From: Chitinophagales bacterium
GTDB lineage: Bacteria; Bacteroidota; Bacteroidia; Chitinophagales; UBA2359
NCBI GenBank assembly: GCA_016787295.1
Contig: JAEUUX010000035.1
Location: 1-33,683 of the forward strand
DNA: 33,683 bases
Direction: 5' to 3'
This document shows, piece after piece, positions 1 through 10,400 of the stretch. A model generated the notes under the pieces. That model was not told the origin of the DNA and did no database searches. It worked only from the letters and a program-made list of their open reading frames with translations. Position 1 is the first letter of the stretch. Every line of letters begins with the position of its first letter. A program made the translations under genes and the position numbers.

Positions 1-130
1 GTGTGGAGGCCATTTGGTTAACAATAATAGGGTTTCGCACAGTGTGTGGAGGGCATTTGGTTAACAATAATAGGGTTTCGCACAGTGTGTGGAGGGCATT
101 TGGTTAACAATAATAGGGTTTCGCACAGTG
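1..130. repeat. 43-bp tandem repeat, three copies, cut by window edge
   Basis: Three head-to-tail copies of a 43-bp unit at 1-41 (short by two bases at the edge), 42-84 and 85-127, followed by the first three bases of a further copy. Copies 2 and 3 are identical; the first differs by one base (GGAGGCC versus GGAGGGC). The unit contains GGTTAACAATAATAGGG and TTTCGCACA. The array probably continues to the left of the window. It carries no coding signal. Confidence 0.95.
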
Positions 131-489
131 TAAAATCCCCACCCCCAACAAAAAAACAATTAACAATTAACCATTAACAATTAACAATTAAAAAAAGTCC
201 TGAAAGGGTGACAAGTTTATAGAAAAGGTATACAAAGAAAAATCGCCTAAACCCTGAAAGGGTGACACCAATCCACCACCCACCAATCCACCACAACAAA
301 ATATTGACCATTATTTTTGGGGCAAAAACAACATTCCACACAATGCCCAACATACCTTTCATTCACCCAAATAACATTCCACACAACGCCCAACATACCT
401 TTCATTCACCCAAACAACATTCCGCACAACACAAACCCCACACCCCCAAAAAACAATTAACAATTGACAATTAACAATTAACAATTAAA
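131..489. repeat. Left part of the composite repeat region, with inverted palindromes and two 43-bp sub-repeats
   Basis: A heptamer block (156-191) is followed by two copies of CCTGAAAGGGTGACA at about 199-213 and 254-266. These are the reverse complement of the TGTCACCCTTTCAGGG motif used in the downstream units, so the motif switches orientation here. From about 325 there are two 43-bp sub-repeats (AACAACATTCCACACAATG...TTTCATTCACCCA) and a truncated third, then ACACAAACCCCACACCCCC and a second heptamer block (453-489). Short open frames across it are repeat artefacts: 43 is not a multiple of three. Confidence 0.85.
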
Positions 490-2003
490 AAACCCCTCTT
501 CATCACACAACAATGTTAATGTCACCCTTTCAGGGTTTTATAAAATGATGGGACAATGGCTGATGGCTACAAACTTGTCACCCCGTTGGGGTTAGCAATG
601 CGATAATAATATTGGTTGCCAACAAAAACAACATTCCACATAATGAGCAGGCTACGTTTCATTCACCCAAACAATATTCCACACAATGCGCGGGATACCT
701 TTCATTCACCCAAACAATATTCCACATAATGCGCGGGCTATGTTTCATTCACCCAAACAACATTCCGCACAACACAAACCCCACACCCCCAAAAAAACAA
801 TTAACAATTAACAATTGACAATTAACAATTAAAAAACCCCTTTTCATCACACAACAATGCTAATATCACCCTTTCAGGGTTTTATAAAATAATAGGATAA
901 TTGTCGGTGGCTATAAACTTGTCACCCCGTTGGGGTTAGCAATGCGATAATAATATTGGTTGCCAACAAAAACAACATTCCACATAATGAGCAGGCTACG
1001 TTTCATTCACCCAAACAATATTCCACACAACACAAACCCCACACCTCCAAAAAAAACAATTAACCATTAACCATTAACAATTAACAATTAAAAAACCCCT
1101 TTTCATCACACAACAATGTTAATATCACCCTTTCAGGGTTTTATAAAATAATAGGATAATTGTCGGTGGCTATAAACTTATCACCCCGTTGGGGTTAGCA
1201 ATGCGATAATAATATTGTTTGCCAACAAAAACAACATTCCACATAATGCGCGGGCTATGTTTCATTCACCCAAATAACATTTCACATAATGCCCAACATA
1301 CCTTTCATTCACCCAAACAATATTCCACATAATGCGCGGGCTATGTTTCATTCATCCAAACAACATTCCGCACAACACAAACCCCACACCTCCAAAAAAA
1401 ACAATTAACAATTAACCATTAACAATTAACAATTAAAAACCCCCTTTTCATCACACAACAATGTTAATATCACCCTTTCAGGGTTTTATAAAATGATGGG
1501 ACAATGGCTGATGGCTATAAACTTGTCACCCCGTTGGGGTTAGCAATGCGATAATAATACTGTCTGCCAACAAAAACAACATTCCACACAATGCGCGGGC
1601 TATTTTTCATTCACCCAAACAATATTCCACACAACACAAACCCCACACCTCCAAAAAAAACAATTAACAATTAACAATTAACAATTAACCATTAACAATT
1701 AAAAACCCCTCTTCATCACACAACAATGTTAATGTCACCCTTTCAGGGTTTTATAAAATAATGGGATAATTGTCGGTGGCTATAAACTTGTCACCCCGTT
1801 GGGGTTAGCAATGCGATAATAATACTGTCTGCCAACAAAAACAACATTCCACATAATGCGCGGGTTATGTTTCATTCACCCAAACAACATTCCACACAAT
1901 GCGCGGGCTATGTTTCATTCACCCAAACAACATTCCACACAACGCAAACCCTACACCCCCAAAAAAAGCATTAACAATTAACAATTGATAATTAACAATT
2001 AAA
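490..2003. repeat. Five-unit nested tandem repeat array upstream of the hydrolase gene
   Basis: Five consecutive units: 490-833, 834-1092, 1093-1437, 1438-1703 and 1704-2003. Each contains, in order, TTCATCACACAACAATG, the palindrome CACCCTTTCAGGGTTTTATA, a linker, the palindrome TCACCCCGTTGGGGTTAGCA, AATGCGATAATAATA, one to three 43-bp sub-repeats, ACACAAACCCCACACC and an AACAATT heptamer run. Unit lengths (344, 259, 345, 266, 300) are explained by 3, 1, 3, 1 and 2 full 43-bp sub-repeats plus single heptamer gains or losses. No protein-coding pattern is seen. Function unknown; it lies directly against the start of the next gene. Confidence 0.9.
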
Positions 2004-2037
2004 AAACCCTCTCTTTCCACCTAAAATTTCTCAAGCT

Positions 2038-2823
2038 ATGTATTACCTATCCGTATTTCCGCTTCTGCTCTTGCTCGTTGCTTGCCGTTCCAACACCAAC
2101 ACCTCACGAACACCCGCACCACTATTGTTGAACGATTCCATTAGCATTACTGCTGGACAGCACACATTTAATTTTTTGTCCAAAGATAGCCTGCCCATCA
2201 CAGGCACACTATACCACATTGCACCCGATTTACCCATTATATTGTTGTGCCACCAAGCTGGCTCAAGCAAAGACGAATACAGCACCATTGCGCCTCGCCT
2301 CAACGAATTGGGATATAACTGCCTCGCCATTGACCAACGTTCAGGTGGCAAAAAATTAGGAGGCAACAACCCCACCGCTATTGCCGCCCAGAAAGCCAAC
2401 AAGCCTACCGACTATTTGTCTGCCGAACAAGATATTTTGGCAGCTATAGATACTATATGCAACCTTTATCATAAATCTGTCGTCTTATTAGGTAGCTCCT
2501 ATTCTGCCTCCCTTGCCATGAAAATCGGAGCCAGCTCGCCCAAAGTGAAAAGCGTTATTGCGTTTAGCCCCGGAGAGTATTTCTCGGAGCAAAGCGATAC
2601 TTATTTGTCCCAATATGTACGCCAATTAAAAAAACCTCTATTTATTACGTCCTCCAAATCGGAGGCAGAAGCGTGCAAAACCTTATTTAACTTTGCCTGT
2701 TCTCGCACCAAAGTTCAGTTTATTCCCAGCGGCGAAGGCATACATGGCGCCCGCGCTTTGTGGCAACAAACCCCCAACCATGCCGAATACTGGGACGCAT
2801 TGGTAGATTTTTTGAAAATGTAG
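2038..2823 (+). CDS. Alpha/beta-hydrolase family lipoprotein
   Basis: A 261-aa protein with a lipoprotein signal peptide: hydrophobic residues 4-15, then LLVAC with Cys16 as the predicted lipidation site. The rest resembles the dienelactone-hydrolase/peptidase-S9-like alpha/beta-hydrolase fold. HQAGSSKDEY (72-81) is a typical first strand-loop with oxyanion residues, GSSYS (152-156) is the nucleophile elbow with Ser154, and His236 in GIHGARAL is a good catalytic His. The elbow ends in Ser rather than the usual Gly, and I cannot place the acid residue. The substrate is unknown. The protein is probably membrane-anchored. The ATG start follows the repeat array by about 35 bases, and no promoter of the usual type was seen between. 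It is followed after 87 bases by another exported protein in the same direction. Confidence 0.8.
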   Translation: MYYLSVFPLLLLLVACRSNTNTSRTPAPLLLNDSISITAGQHTFNFLSKDSLPITGTLYHIAPDLPIILLCHQAGSSKDEYSTIAPRLNELGYNCLAIDQRSGGKKLGGNNPTAIAAQKANKPTDYLSAEQDILAAIDTICNLYHKSVVLLGSSYSASLAMKIGASSPKVKSVIAFSPGEYFSEQSDTYLSQYVRQLKKPLFITSSKSEAEACKTLFNFACSRTKVQFIPSGEGIHGARALWQQTPNHAEYWDALVDFLKM

Positions 2824-2910
2824 CGCAATAAAATACATTGCCATACGTTTATACACCGCACCACCTATCCAATACCCCTTATTCCACCTGCCAACACCGC
2901 TGCTTTGCTT

Positions 2911-4344
2911 ATGAAAACAAACATATTAGGGTGCTTGATAGCCTTTTGCAGTCTCATAGCCCTCTTTGTATATGGACAGTCCTTTATGCTTTGGGCTAAT
3001 ATAGCACCAGCTACCATTGAGACCATAGCATTTATCGCTCCATTTTCTTCTCCTACAAATGCACAGGATAGCCTTCCGCCCATCGTCTCCACCTACAAAA
3101 CATATCCCGAAATCAAAGCTACCAAGGAATCGGTGCGCTATATTTGTGTGAAGGAGTTGGAAGACTTATACGACCAACATAAAAAACTATTCGTCGATAC
3201 AGTTTGGATATATGACCAAGACCAAGACGATATGTATATCCATATTAAGTATAGTTATTACAACTTTTCTCATACCGACACGTCTCGTATACGCTCGTGC
3301 GGAAAACCCATTGCAGTGCCAATATACCTCGATTTGGATGCTAACTATCCCTTATCCGAAGTGTATGAGTCTGGTGGTTCAAATAGATTAGAGATTATGG
3401 TGGCTAATAAAACCATTAAATACAACAGAACAGTATCCTATGACTTTGTTTTGATACGCGATGGCAATGAGTTTGGCATTCCTTGCGGAGCGGATAAGAT
3501 GCCTCCGCTCAAAAATTGTAATTTAGCCTCTTTGATAGATGGGGCTGCAGTCGGGTGTAATGGGAGGGAACAAGTTGGTCATGCCCATATAAGGGCAGCA
3601 ATAGATTGCTATACCTTTCTTCGCTACAAAATTTCTGCTACCAATAATCCACCTAAGCACCATAAGACACCTTATTTAGATGATATATGGCTACCCAGTG
3701 GCAATTATTTCATAGATATTTACTACAAAGGCTATCGTATATTCACACAATATCCTGTGACTATACCCAAAACAATGCATAGAGTAATAAATGCGCAACT
3801 CACTGGCATACCCTCTATAGCTACTCATCCCGACTATTGTAATGGCAGTATGCACCTAACTATGGTAGGCGGAACTAGGCACCATGGATTTCAGTGGAGC
3901 AATGAAACCGCTGATCATTATTTTAACGGTAATAAATTGTGTCCAGGTGTGTATACGCTAACAATAACAGATGAATTCTGGTGTCAAACAACTGTCAGCG
4001 CAGAAGTAACACTTGCTCCTGATAGCCCTTGTACTTGCCAAGCATTTATGCAGTCAGAATACTATACTTTTCAATTTACTGATACCATTAAAGTGGAATT
4101 TAGTTTACGAAACATAGGAACTTGCCCGCTCGGCACCAAGACACCTGTTCGCGTTGAACTATTAGATATTAACACTAAGAAAAACTACTTGACTCTGTTA
4201 GAAGATAGTCTTATGCTCGACCAACAGTATTTCTTCAATTTCTATAAACCGCACTACGACACCATACCGGCTGCTTCTTATTACCTGAAAATCACTGCTT
4301 GTACACAGTATCCCATAGACTACGGTATTTACAAACCCGAATAA
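2911..4344 (+). CDS. Exported protein with one SprB-like repeat domain
   Basis: A 477-aa protein starting at the ATG (an in-frame TTG six bases upstream is less likely). Residues 1-24 look like a signal peptide (hydrophobic LIAFCSLIALFVYG). Residues of about 60-300 are not recognised; they contain many aromatic beta-strand-like segments and several Cys. Residues of about 309-368 fit a SprB-type repeat: CNGSMHLTMVGG, then FQWSNE, then LCPGVYTLTITDEFWC, matching the family pattern of a W-S-N turn followed by G-x-Y-x-x-x-x-x-D-x-x-x-C. The C-terminal 100 residues look like another beta-sandwich, possibly CARDB-like. No T9SS sorting tail is evident. The neighbouring giant gene uses the same kind of fold, so both may belong to one surface structure. 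Function unknown. Confidence 0.7.
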   Translation: MKTNILGCLIAFCSLIALFVYGQSFMLWANIAPATIETIAFIAPFSSPTNAQDSLPPIVSTYKTYPEIKATKESVRYICVKELEDLYDQHKKLFVDTVWIYDQDQDDMYIHIKYSYYNFSHTDTSRIRSCGKPIAVPIYLDLDANYPLSEVYESGGSNRLEIMVANKTIKYNRTVSYDFVLIRDGNEFGIPCGADKMPPLKNCNLASLIDGAAVGCNGREQVGHAHIRAAIDCYTFLRYKISATNNPPKHHKTPYLDDIWLPSGNYFIDIYYKGYRIFTQYPVTIPKTMHRVINAQLTGIPSIATHPDYCNGSMHLTMVGGTRHHGFQWSNETADHYFNGNKLCPGVYTLTITDEFWCQTTVSAEVTLAPDSPCTCQAFMQSEYYTFQFTDTIKVEFSLRNIGTCPLGTKTPVRVELLDINTKKNYLTLLEDSLMLDQQYFFNFYKPHYDTIPAASYYLKITACTQYPIDYGIYKPE

Positions 4345-4433
4345 CACTGTTTCTTATAGGATAGGTCATTACACGTAATGAGTTATAAACCACTTAAATT
4401 TTTATTACCACTATTAAAAAAAACCTTTTGCAC

Positions 4434-7400
4434 ATGAAAAAAATTCTACTTTGCTTCGCAATTTTATCCCTGCCTTTTGTGCCGACCTTAGACGCACACC
4501 CCAATGCCTTTCATCGGCTTTTTGCGTTACCCTTTGGCGCACGCCCCAATCCCACTCCTCCCATTGCGGCTCTCCCTCCCTACACCGATGCAGACCTCTG
4601 CCCATTCATCAATGCAGGACCCGACCAAAGCAACTGCGCTGCGGGATGTGTGACCTTGACGGCTGATTTTGCCGAAATCAATAACACATCTAACTACCAG
4701 ATACAAGATATTGCTTATGCCCCTTATCCTTTCAATTCGCCTACAGCAACAAATGTTATCGTAGACTTAGATGATATTTGGTCGGGAGTAGTGAATATGC
4801 CTTTTTCTTTCTGCTTCTACGGGTCTGTATACAATCAATTGGTTATTGGAGCCAACGGTGTCATTACTTTCAACACCAATTACGCCAATACTTATTGTGT
4901 TTGGCCCATTAACAACGGCTTGCCGTCACCCACGATGAGTGGTAATCCGTTTACCAATGTTATTTGCGCCCCCTTTCATGACATAGACCCAAGTGTCGGC
5001 TTTGACCCTAACCGTATAAGATGGCACTTAGAAGGTTCGGCGCCCTGCCGTAAGATGGTCATTACTTGGCGCAACGTTCCGATGTATAGTGGTGCGTGTA
5101 ACAGTCAATTAGCCACGCAACAAATCGTATTGCATGAAACGAGCAACGCTATAGATACCTACATTCAGAACAAACCTATTTGTGGTTCGTGGAATGGTGG
5201 TCAAGCAATACACGGTATCCAAAACGCAGCGGGAACTGTAGCTCGAATTGTACCGGGGCGTAATAATAACTCCCAATGGTCTACCTCTAACGAAGGTAAA
5301 AGGTTTATTCCGACGGGTACGCCTGCTTATGCCATTACCTGGACGGCTAATGGCGCTACGGTAGGTAATGGTGCTTCGATTAACGTATGTCCTACCCAAA
5401 CCACCAACTATATTGCGCAAATCACCTATACCAAATGTAATGGTAACACTTTAACAGTAAGCGATACGGTGCGTGTCAATGTGGCGGGTCTTGCCAATGC
5501 TGCTATCAATGGCAATACTACCATTTGTAACGGGCAAGCCACCACGCTCACTGCCACAGGTGGCGGTACCTACCAATGGAGTACGGGCAGCGCAGCGACG
5601 AGCATATCTGTCAATAGTGCGAATACCTATACGGTGACTGTGACGGGTGCCAACGGCTGCACCGCAACGGCAACCACCATTGTCACGGTAGCTGCCAACC
5701 TTAGCCCAAGCATCAGCGGCACAACGGCTATCTGCCAAGGCACTAACACAATACTATCTGCCAATGCGGGCTTTAGTACTTATTCTTGGTCAAATGGCAT
5801 GAATGGACAAAGCATATCAGTCGGCGGAGCAGGCACCTATACCGTTACCGTATCGAGCGCCAGCGGTTGTACAGGTACAGCCTCCGTTAGTGTGAGTGTC
5901 AATCCCAATCCTTCGCCCTCGATTAGTGGTACGCCAACATTCTGTCAGGGTAGTTCGACCACTATCACTGCCTCCAACGGATTTAATAGCTATACTTGGT
6001 CAAATGGTGGTAATAGCCAGAGCATTAGCGTTAGCAATACCGGCACCTATACTGTCACCGTCTCCAATGCAGCAGGCTGTACAGGGACTGCCCAGTACAG
6101 CGTGACCGCCAATCCACTGCCTTCGCCAAGTATCAGCGGCAACAATGCCATTTGTGCGGGAGCTAATACCACTTTGGTGGCAATGGGTGGTGGCACTTAT
6201 CTGTGGAGTTCGGGACAAGCCACCAATAGCATCAACGTTTCGCCCAATAGTAATACCGTATACATTGTTACGGTCACATCGCCGCAAGGCTGTACTGCCA
6301 CTGCCCAAACTACTGTTACCGTCAATGCACCTCCCGCAGCTTCGGCAAGCGGTGGGGGTAATGTTTGTTCGGGTGGTATTATTTCGCTTACGGCATCAGG
6401 GGGCGGCACCTACGTTTGGCAGGGTGCGGGCATCACGCCAGTTACTGCCAACCAACAAAACCCAGCTATCCCGAATGCTGTGGCAGGTATGAGCGGAACG
6501 TATACCGTCACCGTCACAAGCCCCGAAGGTTGCACAGCCACTGCACAGGTCAGTGTGAACGTGAGCGACTGTGCCTGCCCCAATCCTCCAACCGTTAGCA
6601 CGTCGGGCGGCGGGCAGATTTGCGCAGCGACAAGTTTTGATATTACAGCCACCATAGGCGGCGGCGCTACTACCGTTACTTGGACAAGTTCGGGCAGCGG
6701 TACTTTCTCCAATGGTGGAACAGGTACTACTGTTAGCTATACGCCTGCTGCCAACGAGACGGGTAGCATCACCATCACCGCAACAACAGACGACCCCGAT
6801 GGCGCAGGGCTATTGTGTTCGCCCGCTACCACCACCCTCACCTTAGTCATCAATCCTATTCCACAACCCAATGCCTCCAACGATGGTCCTGTGTGTAATG
6901 ATGGAACTGCCAACCTCAATGCCAGCGGTGGTACGAGCTATTTGTGGAGTGGTAATGGTATTGATGCCACTAACGAGTCCCTACAAAATCCTACCATTAA
7001 TAATATTACAACCAATGCCACCTATATTGTTACTGTGACAAATAATGGTTGTACAGCCACTGCCAGCACTACTGTCAATGTATTGCCCCCTCCTTCCCCA
7101 AGTATTACAGGAGATACCGAACTCTGTCAAGGCGAAAGTACCACTTTAACGGCTAATGGCGGACTGTCATATTTATGGTCAAACGGTGCTACCACTACCA
7201 CTATAGATACAGATATTTCGGGTAACTATGGTGTAACGGTGACTGACGCATCTGGTTGTACAGCTACTACCGAAACCACACTACAAATTAATCCGCTGCC
7301 TACACCCAGCATCGATGGTCCCGACCAAGTGTGTGAAGGCGAAACAGCTACTTTCGCTGTGAGCGGCTTTGCTACTTATAGCTGGAGCAATAGTGCTAAT

Positions 7401-10400
7401 ACTGCAAGCATAGATATTACGGCGAGCGGCACCTATACCGTCACTGTGACCGATGCCATAGGTTGTAGCGGAACAGCCTCCAAAACATTAGTAATTAATC
7501 CAAATCCACCGACAACTATCATCGGCGACACCCAACTGTGCGACGGTGAACAAAGCACCTTAGACGCTGGCGCTGGTTACATAGCGTATAATTGGAGCAA
7601 TGGCGCACAAATACAATTGGCTACAGTCAATACCACCGACACCTATACAGTAACAGTAACAAGCAATGGTGGTTGTACACAAACAGCCTCTATACAAGTC
7701 GTTGTGAATCCACCACTTACGCCTTCCATAGATGGTCCCACCGGTATTTGTGAAGGGGCTTCTGCCAACTTAACTATAGTAGGCGGTAATTTCACACAAT
7801 ATCAATGGTCAGACGGCAGCAATACTGCCAGCATTAACACCAGTGTTGGCGGCACCTATATAGTAACCGTGACCAATGCAGCGGGTTGTTCTGCCACCAC
7901 CGAAACCAACCTTGTCATTAATCCAATACCAATTATTGTTATAGAAGGAGCTACGGGCTTTTGTGCGGGCGGCTTCTCCCAACTCACAGCCACACCCAGC
8001 GGTTATGCGCAATATAGTTGGTCAAACTTTGAGATTAGCCAAGTCATTAATGCTTTTGTAGGTGGAGATTATAGCGTTACGGTTACCGATCAGTTTGGTT
8101 GTACAAATAACACCCAAGTATCTGTTGCCGAAATTGTATTAATACCAACCATCGAAGGCAGTACCTTATTGTGCAATGGTAATGACACAGATTTGAGCGT
8201 GGCAGCAGGCTTTAGCAGTTATGAATGGTCTACGGGTAGTAATAGCAATACCATCAACGTGAATGAACCTGATATGTATGCGGTAACGGTGACTGATGCG
8301 CTCGGTTGCACAGGCTCGGCTAATGTAAATGTAGATGTAGTACCCACATTGCCCGCTACGGTGACTGCTGAACCATATTTGTGTGCGAATGATACTGCCT
8401 ATATTGATTTGGTACAAGAATATACCTCCTACTTGTGGAATACAGGCGATACGATACAAAACATTACCTCTACCATTCCCGGCACCTATACCGTGACTGT
8501 GAGTGACGATAATGGCTGTACGGGTGAAGGTGCTGTGACTATCGAGGGAGTGGTGCTTACACCGGTGATTACGGGTAATACGACCTTTTGCATATCCACC
8601 ACATTGAGCGCAACAGGTGGTGCGTTTACCAACTATTTGTGGTCTACTGGCGCTGTATCTCCCAGCATTACCACCAACTTTACCGGTACTTATACTGTAA
8701 CCGTCACCAACATCAATTTGTGTACTGCTACAGCTTCGATAAGTGTTACACAAAACGCCAATCTATCGCCAAGCATAACGGGTAACACAGCTTTTTGCGA
8801 CGGACAGAACAGCGTGCTGTCTACCACCACCCCTTTTAATACTTACGCATGGAGCAACGCCGTCAACACACCTACCACAACGGTTAGCAATACAGGTACA
8901 TACACTGTGACGGTAACAGATTTGCAAGGCTGTGTGGGTACCGCTACCTATAGCGTGACCGAAAATCCCAATCCAACACCAACTATTACAGGTGACAATA
9001 GCATTTGTCCCAACGAAACCAGCACCTTGTCCACCACGCAAAGCTATACTTCCTACGCATGGAGCAGCGGTGACAATACGCAGAGCATCAATGTAGGCGG
9101 CGGAACTTATACCGTGACCGTTACGAATCAAAATGGTTGTACAGGCACTACTATTTTTACAGTAGTTGCCAACACCCCTCCAACACCCAATATTATAGGT
9201 GACAATACGATTTGTTATAACGAAACGAGCAATTTATCTACCGCGCAATCTTATGCGGCTTATAGCTGGAGTTTCAACAATAGCAATAGCGCGAGCATTA
9301 CTGTAGGTGGCGGAACGTATAGCATCACGGTCACAGACAACAATGGCTGTACGGGTACCGATGATTATGTAGTGACACAAAACCCAGCTCCACAACCGAC
9401 CATCAATGGCAGCACCACTTTTTGCGCCAATGGTAGTTCGGTATTGAGTGGTGGTAACTTCGCAAGCTATAGTTGGTCTACGGGTGAAAATACGGCTAAT
9501 ATTACCGTTACAAATGGTGGTACGTATACCCTCACCGTCACCGATTCCAATGCTTGTACTGCCACTGCCACCGTTGTCATCACCGTTACCAATCAGTTAA
9601 GCCCCAGTATTGTGGGTACACCTAATATCTGTACAGGTAATACGACCATTATCGACGCAGGGATCTTCCCCAACTACACTTGGAGCAATGGTGCTAACAC
9701 GGCTACCATAACCGTTGGCGCAGGTACATATAGCGTTACGGTATCTGATGCAGGGGGCTGTTCAGGAACAGATAGCTTTACGGTGGTAGAAAACCCTAAC
9801 CCGACACCTAATATTACAGGTGATGATGCAATATGCGCAGGGCAAAGCTCAATGCTCAATGCCGGTAATTATAGCAATTATACATGGTCAAACACTGCCA
9901 CTACTGCCACTATCAACGTGGGAGGTGGTACTTACACTGTGACCGTAACAGACAATAATGGTTGTACAGGTATCGATACGTTTGTAGTGACCGAAAACCC
10001 CAATCCCACGCCCAACATTACAGGCGATGATGCCGTATGCGTGGGACAAAACTCCACTTTGAGCGCAGGTAATTATAGCAGTTATACTTGGTCAAATGGT
10101 TTGGGTAGCAATGCTACAGCAACCGTTACGCAAAGCAATACCTATACCGTCACAGTGACAGATACGAATACTTGTACAGGAACAGATAGCTTTACATTTA
10201 CCGCTAATCCCAATCCAACACCCACTATAGGCGGTGACGATGCAATATGTGCAGGTCAAATTAGCGTATTGAGCCTCAACGGTTTTGCGACCTATAGTTG
10301 GAGTAGCGGAGAGAATAGTGCCAGCATTAATGCGATAGGAGGTACGTATACTGTAACCGTAACTGACAATGGTTGTACGGGTACAGATACTTTTGTAGTG

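Noticed and set aside
262-818. Two short plus-strand open frames (262-474 and 612-818) with similar His/Pro/Asn-rich products
   Set aside because: They lie wholly in tandem repeats whose 43-bp unit shifts frame at each copy; the products mirror the repeat and show no export or domain features.
1-2003. Possible CRISPR array
   Set aside because: There are no unique spacers between constant repeats; units are directly tandem and nested, and no cas gene is present.
4367-4380. CATTACACGTAATG palindrome before the giant gene as an operator
   Set aside because: Only 6-bp arms with an asymmetric centre; too short to support without other copies.
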